From the NCBI GenBank assembly GCA_020848695.1, contig JADLHT010000003.1:110087-174086 (forward strand): 64,000 bases of DNA. The letters are read 5' to 3'. Below the pieces are notes generated by a model. It was not told the origin of the DNA and made no database searches. It worked only from the letters and a program-made list of their open reading frames with translations. Origin of the DNA: Saprospiraceae bacterium. Its GTDB lineage: Bacteria; Bacteroidota; Bacteroidia; Chitinophagales; Saprospiraceae. A program made the position numbers and the translations under genes. Numbering within the stretch: the first letter of the stretch is position 1; each line of letters opens with the position of its first letter. Positions 9,646 through 19,532 of this stretch are shown piece by piece.

Positions 9646-10537
9646 TGAGTATCATATTCCGGTATTATTGAATAGCTCCGTAGAAGCATTGATAACCAAT
9701 ATTAATGGCACTTATGTTGATTGCACTTTTGGTGGAGGTTCTCATAGCCGTAAAATATTAAGTAAACTGGGAAAGAAGGGAAGGTTAATAGCATTTGATA
9801 AGGATAAAGATTCCTTGAGGAACAGTATAGATAACGATGATAGATTTCAATTGATACACTCGGATTTTAGATATTTAAAGAAATATCTACTTTATTATAA
9901 TATTGACAAAATTGACGGTGTACTGGCCGATTTGGGTGTATCCTCGCATCAACTTGATGAAAATGAAAGAGGGTTTTCATTTCAGTCTGATAGGTCATTA
10001 GATATGCGAATGAATCGGAACCAGGAATTAAGTGCAGAGATGTTACTTAAGAATTATTCTGAGATGGAATTGTCCAGAGTTTGGAAAACGTATTCGGAGT
10101 TAACGAATGCTTCAAAAATAGCCCATCAATGGATAAAAGAAAGAAAATCAGTTAGAATAAAAACTTGTAAGGATTTTGCAGAATGGGTTAGCCCTTTTGT
10201 ATATGGACCACGAAACAAGTTTCTGGCGAAGTTATTTCAAGGTATTAGAATTGAAGTCAATCAAGAATTATCAGGACTGGAAGAATTGCTGCAACAATGC
10301 AGTGAATTATTACAACCCGGTGGAAGAATGGTAATCTTAAGTTATCATTCACTGGAAGACCGATTGGTAAAAAAAATTATTAAAGGTGAATCAAATGAAC
10401 CACTAAGCTTTTTAAATTCTAATGAAAGTAAAATGTTCAGATTGGTGAATAGAAAACTTATAGAAGCAGATGATGAAGAAATGGAAAATAATTCGCGTTC
10501 AAGATCAGTAAAAATGAGGATCGCGGAAAAAATTTAG
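9629..10537 (+). CDS. rsmH: 16S rRNA (cytosine-1402-N4)-methyltransferase RsmH (MraW)
   Basis: SAM-dependent enzyme that N4-methylates C1402 in the decoding centre of 16S rRNA. The start is taken at ATG 9629 (MGKQNSEYHIPVLL), which gives the family's usual beginning; the frame stays open further upstream inside mraZ. The SAM-binding loop reads YVDCTFGGGSHS. Downstream are DLGVSSHQLD, a FSFQSDRSLDMRMN segment and FQGIRIEVNQEL, all hallmark RsmH sequences. The length of about 302 residues is typical. It lies between mraZ and the FtsL-like gene, four bases before the latter. Confidence 0.96.
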   Translation: MGKQNSEYHIPVLLNSSVEALITNINGTYVDCTFGGGSHSRKILSKLGKKGRLIAFDKDKDSLRNSIDNDDRFQLIHSDFRYLKKYLLYYNIDKIDGVLADLGVSSHQLDENERGFSFQSDRSLDMRMNRNQELSAEMLLKNYSEMELSRVWKTYSELTNASKIAHQWIKERKSVRIKTCKDFAEWVSPFVYGPRNKFLAKLFQGIRIEVNQELSGLEELLQQCSELLQPGGRMVILSYHSLEDRLVKKIIKGESNEPLSFLNSNESKMFRLVNRKLIEADDEEMENNSRSRSVKMRIAEKI

Positions 10538-10541
10538 TAAG

Positions 10542-10865
10542 ATGGATTATAATAGACCTCCAAAATTAGAAAGTAAAAGGTACAATGATCTCGGATCCAT
10601 GTTCTTTTTTAAAAATCTGCCATATTTTATTGCAGCTCTGATCTTGGCAATGATCTATGTGTGGAATGTAAATAGTTTGGAGAGGAAAATCAGACAAAAT
10701 CAATTGCTCATTGAAGAAAATAAAAAATTGAAATGGGATTATTGGTCGATAAAATCAAAAATATTATTTGGAAGTATTGAATCTGAGATTTCAAAGAAGG
10801 TTATTGATAAGGATATTTTAATTAATGATAATGTACCTAAGGTTTTGGTACGTGTAGAAAATTAG
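10542..10865 (+). CDS. FtsL-like division protein
   Basis: A 107-residue bitopic membrane protein in the position where ftsL stands in dcw clusters. The N-terminus is cytoplasmic, one transmembrane helix spans about residues 28-46 (LPYFIAALILAMIYVW), and a short periplasmic coiled coil follows (NSLERKIRQNQLLIEENKKL). FtsL bridges FtsB/FtsQ and the FtsW-FtsI synthase. Sequence similarity across this family is weak, so the call rests on topology, size and synteny. Bacteroidota annotate this gene as FtsL-like. Confidence 0.8.
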   Translation: MDYNRPPKLESKRYNDLGSMFFFKNLPYFIAALILAMIYVWNVNSLERKIRQNQLLIEENKKLKWDYWSIKSKILFGSIESEISKKVIDKDILINDNVPKVLVRVEN

Positions 10866-10871
10866 AAATTC

Positions 10872-12992
10872 ATGAGCAGGAAGGGTGAATTCCTGAATAG
10901 GGTGTATTTCGTGATGTTTGGATTTGCTCTGGCAGCTTTGATTCTTATAGTTCAGGCAGTTAGAATTAACAGATACCAGGGTCAGGCATGGCGTTCCAAA
11001 GGAAAAGAGCTCTATTACCAGCCTATTGAAATTGAAGCTGAAAGGGGCAAGATTCTTTCAGATGATGGAAGTCCACTGGCGATTTCCCTACCGTTCTTTG
11101 ACATACATATGGATACCAAAGCAAGAGGTCTAAGATCCGAAATTTTTAATAAGTATGTTGATTCTCTTGCGCTAATGTTATCACAACATGTATTTACTGA
11201 TAAATCAAAAGATGCAGTGAAGAATATGTTGATTAGAGAACGCAAAGAAGGAAATCGTTATTTATTAATTGCCAAGTCTGCTGATTATCAGTTAATGGAA
11301 AAAATTAAAAAATTTCCGATTTTAAGACTAGGGCAGAATAAAGGTGGAATCATTATCGACAGACAAGATCGCAGAGAAAGACCATTTAAGTTGCTTGCAA
11401 GCAGGACGATTGGAATATCCAGAAAGGAAGCTCCTTCTATTGGATTGGAAGTTAGATATGACAGTTACCTGAAAGGAGAATCAGGCGAACGATTAATGAA
11501 AAAAGTTGGTCATGATATATATCTGCCGGTTGATGATGTTAATGAAATAGAACCAAAGAGAGGAAAGGATATAGTTACTACAATTAATATTGAGATTCAG
11601 GAAGCTGTTGAAAATGCATTGGCATCGGCTATACAGTATCATACAGCTGAAAAGGCTTGCGCTATAGTTATGGAAGTTAAGACAGGGGCCATTAAGGCCA
11701 TAGCCAATCTTGGTTATGATCAGGATGGAATATTGAATGAGAATTATAATTATGCAGTGGCTACTTCAACTGAACCCGGTTCTACTTTAAAATTAGCATC
11801 AGTAGCTGCCATGCTTGAAGAGGGAAAAGCAAATTTGCATACCGGAGTGGATCTGAATTATGGACAATGGACTTTCTACAATAAAGGAATGAAAGATTCA
11901 GAAGTACATAGTGTGACACAATCCGATTTAGAATATTCATTTATTAAGTCCTCTAACGTTGGAATATCAAGACTAGCAAATGGTATTTTTGGAACCATAG
12001 AAGGACAGAAGAAATTTGCTTCCTATTACAAGAAATTTGGATTGTCAGAAAAAACAGGTATAGACCTGGATGGTGAACCAAATCCTATTGTAAAAAATCC
12101 CGTTCAAGACAAACTGTCCTGGTATGGCACAACAGTACCTTGGATGAGTGTGGGTTATGAAATGCAGTTAACTCCATTACAAATTTTAAATTTTTACAAT
12201 GCGGTAGCAAATGGTGGCAAACTGTTAAAACCATATTTGTTATCATCTATATTGGAAAATGAAGTAGAAGTTTACAAAACACAACCTACAGTTCTAAAGG
12301 ATAGTATTTTTTCAAGTTCGACATTAACTCAACTACACACATTGTTACGCGGAGTTGTTGAAAGCGGAACAGCAAGTAAAGTTTTTTCTGATCAGTTTAA
12401 TGTTTCCGGGAAGACTGGAACAGCAGTAACGAATTATCACAAACTGGATGGAGATACAAAAGAATATCAAGCTTCATTTTGTGGATACTTTCCCAGCGAA
12501 GACCCAATTTACAGTTGTATTGTAGTGATGTATAATCCGGCATTTGGGTTTTACGGAGCGCAATGTGCGGCGCCTGTATTTAAAATTATTGCGGAAAGGT
12601 GCATGCGTTCTAAATTGCGTACAGGGCAGTACGTCAACACTGTTCCTAAGCCTGTACTAACATCGGAGGGACTTCCCACCGGTAACTATGGCTATAGTAA
12701 GGATTTTGAACAGATATTCAAGTATATTGAATTACCTTATAAAAATTCTGCAAATGAGTTATGGGTCAAGACTACCAATACAAATGATGGAATTCAAGTT
12801 ATACCTAGAATTTTTGTTAAAGGCTTGATACCCGATTTGACAGGAATGGGTTTGCGAGATGCATTGTTTTTATTAGATAAGGTAGGTGTTAAAGTAAAGA
12901 TAAGTGGAAGTGGTAAAGTGGTATGGCAAAGTATTGCTGCAGGTTCTTTACATACGAATTCACAGGATATATTGGAAATTAGTTTACAATAA
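10872..12992 (+). CDS. ftsI: Penicillin-binding protein FtsI/PBP3-type with a C-terminal PASTA domain
   Basis: Septal peptidoglycan DD-transpeptidase. It has one N-terminal transmembrane helix (about 10-29) and a dimerisation domain followed by the transpeptidase domain. Active-site motifs are Ser304-Thr-Leu-Lys307 (SxxK, in EPGSTLKL), Ser360-Ser-Asn362 (SxN) and Lys514-Thr-Gly516 (KTG). The last ~60 residues (from IPDLTGMGLRDAL) form a PASTA-like domain; E. coli FtsI lacks one, but many Bacteroidota and Gram-positive PBPs have it. Length is 706 residues. It starts six bases after the FtsL-like gene and should work with FtsW encoded downstream. Confidence 0.95.
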   Translation: MSRKGEFLNRVYFVMFGFALAALILIVQAVRINRYQGQAWRSKGKELYYQPIEIEAERGKILSDDGSPLAISLPFFDIHMDTKARGLRSEIFNKYVDSLALMLSQHVFTDKSKDAVKNMLIRERKEGNRYLLIAKSADYQLMEKIKKFPILRLGQNKGGIIIDRQDRRERPFKLLASRTIGISRKEAPSIGLEVRYDSYLKGESGERLMKKVGHDIYLPVDDVNEIEPKRGKDIVTTINIEIQEAVENALASAIQYHTAEKACAIVMEVKTGAIKAIANLGYDQDGILNENYNYAVATSTEPGSTLKLASVAAMLEEGKANLHTGVDLNYGQWTFYNKGMKDSEVHSVTQSDLEYSFIKSSNVGISRLANGIFGTIEGQKKFASYYKKFGLSEKTGIDLDGEPNPIVKNPVQDKLSWYGTTVPWMSVGYEMQLTPLQILNFYNAVANGGKLLKPYLLSSILENEVEVYKTQPTVLKDSIFSSSTLTQLHTLLRGVVESGTASKVFSDQFNVSGKTGTAVTNYHKLDGDTKEYQASFCGYFPSEDPIYSCIVVMYNPAFGFYGAQCAAPVFKIIAERCMRSKLRTGQYVNTVPKPVLTSEGLPTGNYGYSKDFEQIFKYIELPYKNSANELWVKTTNTNDGIQVIPRIFVKGLIPDLTGMGLRDALFLLDKVGVKVKISGSGKVVWQSIAAGSLHTNSQDILEISLQ

Positions 12993-13001
12993 ATAAGTTC
13001 T

Positions 13002-14453
13002 TTGAAAAAACTGGCAGATCTGATACAGAATTGTAGAAATCTCAAAGTATTTGGTTCTGCAAATAAAGTAGTTGAAGGAATAAGTTTGGATTCCAGAAGC
13101 TGTAAAGCTAATTATTGTTTTGTAGCAAATAAAGGAAGTCATCAGGATGGACATAACTATATAGATTCTGCTTTAAAAAATGGCGCATCAATAATTTTAT
13201 GTGAATCTATTCCTGAGAATATAGTTGAAGAAATTTGCTATATCCAATCATCTGATTTGATGAATACACTAGCAACAATTCTAACGAGATATTTCAATCA
13301 TCCGCAAGAAAGCTTAAAGCTGATTGGTATTACCGGAACAAATGGAAAGACCACAACAACAACCTTATTGTTCGATTTATTTAGGAGTTTGGGCTATAGA
13401 TGTGGTTTAATTTCTACAGTACGAAATATTGTAAATCTGAAAATTATCGAATCTACTCATACAACTCCTGATATTATAAGTCTTTATTCTTTGCTGGCAG
13501 AAATGAAGCAGAATAAATGCGATTATGTTTTTATGGAAGTAAGTTCACACGCGATTGACCAGAAGCGGATTGCAGGTTTGAAATTTGATCTTGCTGTATT
13601 TACCAATATTACACAAGATCATCTCGACTATCATGGAACATTTTTAAATTATATTAATACGAAGAAAAGTTATTTTGATCAGTTAGAATCAAATTCAAAT
13701 TCTCTTATAAATGCTGACGATGAACATGCTAAGGTCATGATTCAAAATACAAGATCAAAGATTGCAACATATGGTATCCGTAATCTTGCAGATTATAAAG
13801 GAAGAATAATTGAAAATTCATTTTATGGTCTGCAATTGAAAATTAATCAAAATGAATTTCATACTTCATTAATAGGTGACTTCAATGCTTCTAATCTGGT
13901 ATGTGTATATGCAGCAGCACATTTACTTGGAATTAAGGAAGAAGAAATTCTAATTCAACTGTCTAAATTGAAATCAGTAGAAGGTAGATTTGATTGGTTT
14001 AAAAATTATGAAAACAATAAAATTGGTATAATAGATTATGCTCATACACCTGATGCTGTTGAGAAAATATTAAGTACAATTGTTAAAATAAAAAGTCCAC
14101 AACAATCAATTATTACCGTATTAGGTTGTGGTGGCAATAGAGATAAATTGAAACGGCCATTGATGGCGAGTACAGCAGTGAGATACAGTGACAAAGTTAT
14201 TTTTACTGCAGACAATCCAAGGGATGAAGATCCTTTATTAATAATTGAAGAAATGGAAGCTGGTGTAGATACTGCTCTAAAGCAGAAATATATCAGTATT
14301 GTTGATAGAGAACAAGCAATTATGACTGCTTGTCTTGTAAGTAATTCAGCTGATATTATTCTCGTGGCGGGAAAGGGCCACGAGAAGTATCAGGAGATCA
14401 AAGGAAAAAAGTTTCCGTTTGATGATGTGAAGATTTTAAAAAAGTATTTATAA
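13002..14453 (+). CDS. murE: UDP-MurNAc-L-Ala-D-Glu ligase MurE (meso-diaminopimelate adding)
   Basis: Cytoplasmic ATP-dependent ligase that adds the third residue to the peptidoglycan stem peptide. The start is a TTG at 13002, nine bases after the ftsI stop. The residues that follow (KKLADLIQN, then VVEGISLDSR) are the expected N-terminus, and no ATG is available nearby. The ATP loop is GITGTNGKTTTT. The motif DNPRDEDP in the C-terminal domain is the DNPR signature of enzymes that use meso-diaminopimelate, as expected for a Gram-negative. The late VAGKGHEKYQ segment is also typical. Length is 483 residues. Confidence 0.96.
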   Translation: MKKLADLIQNCRNLKVFGSANKVVEGISLDSRSCKANYCFVANKGSHQDGHNYIDSALKNGASIILCESIPENIVEEICYIQSSDLMNTLATILTRYFNHPQESLKLIGITGTNGKTTTTTLLFDLFRSLGYRCGLISTVRNIVNLKIIESTHTTPDIISLYSLLAEMKQNKCDYVFMEVSSHAIDQKRIAGLKFDLAVFTNITQDHLDYHGTFLNYINTKKSYFDQLESNSNSLINADDEHAKVMIQNTRSKIATYGIRNLADYKGRIIENSFYGLQLKINQNEFHTSLIGDFNASNLVCVYAAAHLLGIKEEEILIQLSKLKSVEGRFDWFKNYENNKIGIIDYAHTPDAVEKILSTIVKIKSPQQSIITVLGCGGNRDKLKRPLMASTAVRYSDKVIFTADNPRDEDPLLIIEEMEAGVDTALKQKYISIVDREQAIMTACLVSNSADIILVAGKGHEKYQEIKGKKFPFDDVKILKKYL

Positions 14454-14500
14454 GATATATAAGATTATAGAGTAGGTTCTATTATCATTCTCAGGTTGGT

Positions 14501-14561
14501 TTTAACAGTAACAGCAGGAGCAATGCAACCAAAGGGATTGGATCCCTGCTGTTCTGTTAAA
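14501..14561 (+). repeat. Long inverted repeat (hairpin) between murE and mraY
   Basis: The left arm 14501-14518 (TTTAACAGTAACAGCAGG) pairs with the right arm 14545-14561 (CCTGCTGTTCTGTTAAA) over 17 base pairs, with one bulged T at 14509. The 26-nt loop contains a smaller CCAA/TTGG pair. There is no following T-run, so it is not a classical intrinsic terminator. It sits in the only sizeable gap (215 bp) inside the otherwise tightly packed first ten genes of the dcw cluster. It may be an RNA-processing or attenuation element, or the footprint of a small repeat. Confidence 0.55.
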
Positions 14562-14668
14562 TTGATTTCCAGTGATGAACAAGTTTTGATCATTGGTAAA
14601 TTAGTATATGATTTTTAATTCATCTTATACCCGACTTATCATTGATTAATAATTAAATTTAGTACGAT

Positions 14669-15925
14669 TTGCTATATTACTTGTTTCAAATATTGGATAA
14701 AGCTATTCATTTTCCTGGCAGCAGGTTGATGAGTTATATTTCATTTAGAGCAAGTATGGCAATATTGCTTTCCTTGATTATTACAATGTTATTTGGCTCT
14801 AGGATTATAAAAGTATTGAAGAATCTTCAAATCGGTGAAACAGTTCGCGATCTTGGGCTGGATGGACAAAAGCAAAAGGAAGGGACACCCACGATGGGTG
14901 GTTTAATTATAATACTAGGAATAGTTATACCAACCATACTGCTTACTCAATTGAATAATGTTTATATTCAGTTGATGCTATTTACGACTTGCTGGATGGG
15001 CGCAATTGGCTTTGCAGATGATTATATCAAAGTATTTTTAAAAAATAAAGAAGGACTTAAAGCAATATTTAAGGTTTCAGGTCAGCTTATTTTAGGATTG
15101 GTTGTTGGAATTGTTATGTTGTATCATCATGAGGTTGTTGTGAGAATTCCAAAAGATCTTGCATTAAAAAATAATTACTCAATTGAACAAACTGTTGTGT
15201 TCAACGACGTAATTAAGAATAAGACTTCAGAGTATGCTTATGTCAAAACTAGTTTAACCAATGTTCCCTTTTTAAAAGGTAATAGTTTCGATTATGAGTG
15301 GTTGACTCATTTTATTGGAGATAATGGACCAAATTTGCTTTGGTTGTTTTTTATCCCAATAGTTATATTTATTGTAATCTCCGTATCTAATGCAGCTAAT
15401 TTGACTGACGGACTCGATGGTCTGGCCGCAGGAATATCTGCGATTATTGCAATTACATTAGCAATTTTAGCTTATGTATCCGGAAACTCGATAATCGCAA
15501 ATTATCTAAATATTTATTATATACCATACTCTTCTGAGCTCGTTATTTTCTCTGCGGCATTTGCCGGTTCGTGTATTGGTTTTTTATGGTATAATACCTA
15601 TCCTGCCAAGGTATTTATGGGAGACACAGGAAGTCTAACCATTGGAGCGATCATTGCCGTATTGGCGATTGCTCTTAGGAAAGAGTTGTTGATACCACTA
15701 ATGTGCGGAGTATTTTTTATAGAAAATCTTTCCGTTATTATACAGGTCGGTTATTTTAAATATACAAAGAAGAAGTTCGGAGAAGGCCGAAGAATATTCT
15801 TGATGTCACCATTACACCATCACTTTCAAAAAAAAGGATATCATGAAGCTACAATAGCTACCAGATTTTGGATAATAAGTTTATTTCTAGCAATTTTAAC
15901 TATTGTAACATTAAAGCTAAGATAG
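14669..15925 (+). CDS. mraY: Phospho-N-acetylmuramoyl-pentapeptide-transferase MraY
   Basis: Integral membrane enzyme that makes lipid I from UDP-MurNAc-pentapeptide and undecaprenyl phosphate. The start is a TTG at 14669, chosen because the following residues (LYYLFQILD, then [14 protein letters not shown]) match the conserved MraY N-terminus. About ten transmembrane helices are visible. Catalytic motifs are ADDYIKV near residue 115, [12 protein letters not shown] near 247, FMGDTGSL near 317, and [12 protein letters not shown] near 380. Length of 418 residues is at the longer, Bacteroidota end of the family, with an insert of about 60 residues between helices 4 and 5. Confidence 0.96.
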   Translation: MLYYLFQILDKAIHFPGSRLMSYISFRASMAILLSLIITMLFGSRIIKVLKNLQIGETVRDLGLDGQKQKEGTPTMGGLIIILGIVIPTILLTQLNNVYIQLMLFTTCWMGAIGFADDYIKVFLKNKEGLKAIFKVSGQLILGLVVGIVMLYHHEVVVRIPKDLALKNNYSIEQTVVFNDVIKNKTSEYAYVKTSLTNVPFLKGNSFDYEWLTHFIGDNGPNLLWLFFIPIVIFIVISVSNAANLTDGLDGLAAGISAIIAITLAILAYVSGNSIIANYLNIYYIPYSSELVIFSAAFAGSCIGFLWYNTYPAKVFMGDTGSLTIGAIIAVLAIALRKELLIPLMCGVFFIENLSVIIQVGYFKYTKKKFGEGRRIFLMSPLHHHFQKKGYHEATIATRFWIISLFLAILTIVTLKLR

Positions 15926-15926
15926 A

Positions 15927-17234
15927 ATGTTGGTAATACTAGGATGCGGTGAAAGTGGTATGGGTGCAGCGTTGCTCGCACACAAACTCGGTATTCCGAT
16001 ATTTGTAAGTGATGCCGGATCAATACGAGAGGATTTTCGAAAGCAACTCATTGATTTGGAAATTGATTTTGAAGAAAATGAGCATAAAATCATTTTTGAT
16101 TTTCTTCCTACGCTTGTTGTAAAAAGTCCTGGAATTTCAGACCGTTCCGAAGTCATACAGTATTATCTTCAAAACAGTATTGATGTGATTTCAGAAATTG
16201 AATTTGCATTTATGCATTGCAAAGGAAAAATAATTGCAATCACCGGATCAAATGGAAAAACAACAACAACCAATTTGATTTTTCATATATTAAAAACTGC
16301 CAAATATTCAGTATCGAAAGTTGGAAATGTAGGTTATTCTTTTGCTCGGTCGTTATCAGAAGCTGAATTTGATTATTATGTTATTGAAGTCAGCAGTTTC
16401 CAGTTGGATACCATTAAATCGTTTAGACCATTTATTGCAATCATCTTAAACATAACGCCAGATCATCTCGATCGATACGAGTATAAATTTGAAAACTATG
16501 TAAATAGTAAATTTAAAATTGCTTTAAATCAGAATAATGATAATCACATTATTTTGTATAGAGATAAAACTATCATTGATAACTACAGAACTTTTGAACT
16601 ACGATCTACGATTCATTGGGTTCAATCTGAACTAAATCATCAAGATGAAATCATTATCAATGAACAACAAGGACCAAGTCTTAAATATTCAGTATTGAAA
16701 GGAAGACATAATGCGATGAATGTATCCTGCTCAGTAATTGCTAGTCAAATCCTGGGTATTGATAATAATGTTGTTCAATTAGCAATTGATAGCTTTAAGA
16801 ATGATCCACACAGGTTAGAATATGTAGCTAGCATCGAAGGAGTTGATTATATAAATGATAGCAAAGCAACAAATGTAGATTCGGTTTATTGGGCGCTGGA
16901 TGCTATGAAAAGTAAGATAGTATGGATAGCAGGCGGACAGGACAAGGGAAATAATTATTCGGTTATTCTTCCACTGATTCAAGAAAAAGTTAAAACATTG
17001 GTTGCACTTGGAGTTAATAATCAAAAATTGATTGATTTTTTTTCACCATATATTCCCGTATTAGATACTCATTCCATGACCGAATGTGTTGAGCAATGTA
17101 TGAATATAGCCTCTTCCGGAGACAAGGTTTTATTATCACCTGCATGTGCAAGTTTTGATCTATTTAAAAACTATCAGGACCGTGGTGACCAATTTAAAAA
17201 TGCAGTTATAAATTTGAAAGAAACAAGACTATGA
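15927..17234 (+). CDS. murD: UDP-N-acetylmuramoylalanine-D-glutamate ligase MurD
   Basis: Cytoplasmic Mur ligase that adds D-Glu to UDP-MurNAc-L-Ala. It begins one base after the mraY stop and overlaps ftsW by 4 bp. The N-terminal Rossmann domain starts MLVILGCGESGMGAALL. The ATP loop is ITGSNGKTTTTNL near residue 111. The central domain has EVSSFQLD and NITPDHLDRY, and the C-terminal domain has YINDSKATNVDS and a late LLSPACASFDLF. All are characteristic of MurD. Length of 435 residues is normal. Confidence 0.96.
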   Translation: MLVILGCGESGMGAALLAHKLGIPIFVSDAGSIREDFRKQLIDLEIDFEENEHKIIFDFLPTLVVKSPGISDRSEVIQYYLQNSIDVISEIEFAFMHCKGKIIAITGSNGKTTTTNLIFHILKTAKYSVSKVGNVGYSFARSLSEAEFDYYVIEVSSFQLDTIKSFRPFIAIILNITPDHLDRYEYKFENYVNSKFKIALNQNNDNHIILYRDKTIIDNYRTFELRSTIHWVQSELNHQDEIIINEQQGPSLKYSVLKGRHNAMNVSCSVIASQILGIDNNVVQLAIDSFKNDPHRLEYVASIEGVDYINDSKATNVDSVYWALDAMKSKIVWIAGGQDKGNNYSVILPLIQEKVKTLVALGVNNQKLIDFFSPYIPVLDTHSMTECVEQCMNIASSGDKVLLSPACASFDLFKNYQDRGDQFKNAVINLKETRL

Positions 17235-18424
17235 ATGCAATAAATAGTTTTTTGGAGAATGAAATTCGTGGAGCAAAATTCCTTTGGGCCTTGATCATCA
17301 TTTTGTCGTTGTTGTCATTACTGGCAGTTTATTCAACAAGTGTTGCCATTACTAAATACAATACCGATTCAACGGTGTTTGTTTTGTTCAGACACTTGCC
17401 ATATGTCGTACTTGGTTTGGTAATTGCCTGGTATATTGGAAACAACGATTATATTATTTTTAATCGTTTTGCGCCTTTCATGTTGTTGTTTGCTATAGCC
17501 TTATTGATATTTACAATGATCGGAGGAATCAGTGTAAATTCGGCAAAACGATGGATAATGATTCCATTTGTCAATATAACATTTCAGGTTTCCGATTTTG
17601 CTAAGATTGCTTTGATAACTTATCTGGCTAGATCTATTGCGGCTAAGCAAGAAGTCATTAAAAATTTTCGTGCAGCGTTTGTACCTATTTTGTTACCGGT
17701 ATTGATTGTTTGTGGATTAATCGCCCCTTCTAATTTTTCAACAGCAGCGCTTTTGTTTGCTTGCAGTATTATGATGTTGATTATAGGAAGAATAAAAATA
17801 AAATATATTTTTATACTTCTGGGTTTGGGAATTGTGCTATTTGGTCTTCTGGTTTATATTGGGCAAATTTTTCCGGAAGCTGTTAGAGTTTCAACCTGGG
17901 TGAACAGAATTTCTGATTTCTTTAATCCGGCAGGTGATAATTATCAAGCAGATCAGGCTAAAATTGCAATAGCGAATGGTGAATTTTTTGGTGTAGGACC
18001 TGGAAAGAGTACTTTAAGAAATTTTATTCCTTATGCTTATGCAGATTTTATATTTGCGATTTTATGTGAAGAGTATGGATTATTTGGCGCAATAGTTCTT
18101 ATCGGCATATATATGTCACTAATGGGACATTGTTTTTTTATCGTTAAGAAATCGCCAAAAGCATTTGGGTCGTTGCTGACTATCGGATTGGGATTTAGCA
18201 TCGTTATGCAAGCCATTATCAATATGGCTGTATCACTCGGATTGGTCCCGGTTACAGGGCAAACGCTTCCATATATAAGCATGGGAGGTTCATCTTTATT
18301 GTTTACCAGTTTTGCTTTTGGAATGATCATAAGTGTTAGTAAGCATATAAATACAATTCAATTAGAAAGTGTTTCTTCAAAGGAAGAAATCAATGAAGAG
18401 TCGAATGAAGAAGATAGTCATTAG
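17231..18424 (+). CDS. ftsW: Septal peptidoglycan glycosyltransferase FtsW
   Basis: SEDS-family polytopic membrane enzyme that polymerises lipid II at the septum together with FtsI. About ten hydrophobic helices span the 397 residues. The segment NSAKRWI (about 103), a STLRNFIPYAYADFIFAI stretch and the late PVTGQTLPYISMGGSSLL are SEDS signatures. The last ~25 residues are a charged cytoplasmic tail rich in Glu and Ser. The start overlaps murD by 4 bp (ATGA), and its 3' end overlaps the murG start. Confidence 0.95.
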   Translation: MNAINSFLENEIRGAKFLWALIIILSLLSLLAVYSTSVAITKYNTDSTVFVLFRHLPYVVLGLVIAWYIGNNDYIIFNRFAPFMLLFAIALLIFTMIGGISVNSAKRWIMIPFVNITFQVSDFAKIALITYLARSIAAKQEVIKNFRAAFVPILLPVLIVCGLIAPSNFSTAALLFACSIMMLIIGRIKIKYIFILLGLGIVLFGLLVYIGQIFPEAVRVSTWVNRISDFFNPAGDNYQADQAKIAIANGEFFGVGPGKSTLRNFIPYAYADFIFAILCEEYGLFGAIVLIGIYMSLMGHCFFIVKKSPKAFGSLLTIGLGFSIVMQAIINMAVSLGLVPVTGQTLPYISMGGSSLLFTSFAFGMIISVSKHINTIQLESVSSKEEINEESNEEDSH

Positions 18425-19505
18425 TGGTGGAGGGACAGGAGGACATGTGTTTCCTGCTATTGCTATAGCAGATGCATTAAGAAAATTGAATCCTAGCCTA
18501 GATATTCTTTTTGTAGGCGCTCAATCAAAGTTAGAAATGACTGTTGTTCCTAAAGCTGGTTATGATATTATTGGACTGGATATAGTTGGAATTAAAAGAA
18601 AATTAAGTTGGCATAATGTGCAGATGGTATTCAAATTGATAGGATCTTTAATTAAAGCATTCAAATTAATTAAAAAATTTAAACCAGATGCTGTGTTGGG
18701 TGTAGGTGGATATGCTAGCGGGCCTGTTTTAAGAATCGCAGGATGGTTGGATATTCCTATATTTATCCAAGAGCAAAATTCATATCCTGGTATAACCAAT
18801 AGATTGATGGCTTCCAAGGCTATAAAAATTTTTGTGGCATTTGATGGTATGAAAAAATATTTCAATCAGGATAAGATTTTTAATTTAGGTAATCCGGTTC
18901 GAAATTCACTTACCCTTGAAGTAGATAAAACAAAAGCATATTCTTATTTAAATCTGGATTCTGCAAAAAAGACGATAGGTATTCTGGGTGGTAGCCTTGG
19001 TGCCCGAACGATCAACAATGAAATTGCGGGAATGTATGATCTTATGAATGAAAAGAAGGATATTCAAATAATATGGCAAACGGGCAAACTGTATTGGGAA
19101 GAATTTAAAAATCACCCAATTGCTAACTTGTCTAACTTGCATATGTTTCCTTTTATTGATCGAATGGATTATGTATATGCTATAAGTGATGTTGTAATTA
19201 CAAGAGCCGGTGCAATTACACTTTCAGAATTGGCAATAGCAGGCGTTCCGGCTATCCTTATACCGTCACCTAATGTTGCCGAAGATCATCAAACGAAGAA
19301 TGCATTAGCTTTAGTAAATATCGCAGCTGCTGTAATGATTCCGGATCAGGAAGTAAATGGGCAACTTCTTCATACAGCAATTAATTTGCTTCAGGATGAA
19401 GAAAAGTTGATCCAGATGAAAGCTAGCTTGAAGAAATTTTCTAAACCAAATGCAGCAGATGAAATCGCTAAAGAAATATTGTACATCGAAAATTTTACAG
19501 AATGA
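18393..19505 (+). CDS. murG: UDP-GlcNAc:lipid I N-acetylglucosaminyltransferase MurG
   Basis: Peripheral membrane GT28 enzyme that converts lipid I to lipid II. The start is taken at ATG 18393 (MKSRMKKIVISGGG), preceded by AGGAAG. ATG 18405 is an equally possible start and would begin just before the first beta strand. The glycine-rich loop SGGGTGGHVFPA binds the lipid carrier phosphate. GVGGYASGPV, QEQNSYPGITNR and the nucleotide-binding GGSLGARTIN and ITRAGAITLSELAIAG are family hallmarks. The gene overlaps the end of ftsW by about 30 bp. Confidence 0.95.
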   Translation: MKSRMKKIVISGGGTGGHVFPAIAIADALRKLNPSLDILFVGAQSKLEMTVVPKAGYDIIGLDIVGIKRKLSWHNVQMVFKLIGSLIKAFKLIKKFKPDAVLGVGGYASGPVLRIAGWLDIPIFIQEQNSYPGITNRLMASKAIKIFVAFDGMKKYFNQDKIFNLGNPVRNSLTLEVDKTKAYSYLNLDSAKKTIGILGGSLGARTINNEIAGMYDLMNEKKDIQIIWQTGKLYWEEFKNHPIANLSNLHMFPFIDRMDYVYAISDVVITRAGAITLSELAIAGVPAILIPSPNVAEDHQTKNALALVNIAAAVMIPDQEVNGQLLHTAINLLQDEEKLIQMKASLKKFSKPNAADEIAKEILYIENFTE

Positions 19506-19532
19506 GTAGATTAAAGTAATTGAAGAATTGGA

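Noticed and set aside
14669..15925. Insert in MraY as a foreign domain
   Set aside because: The extra ~60 residues between helices are common in MraY of Bacteroidota, so this is not unusual.
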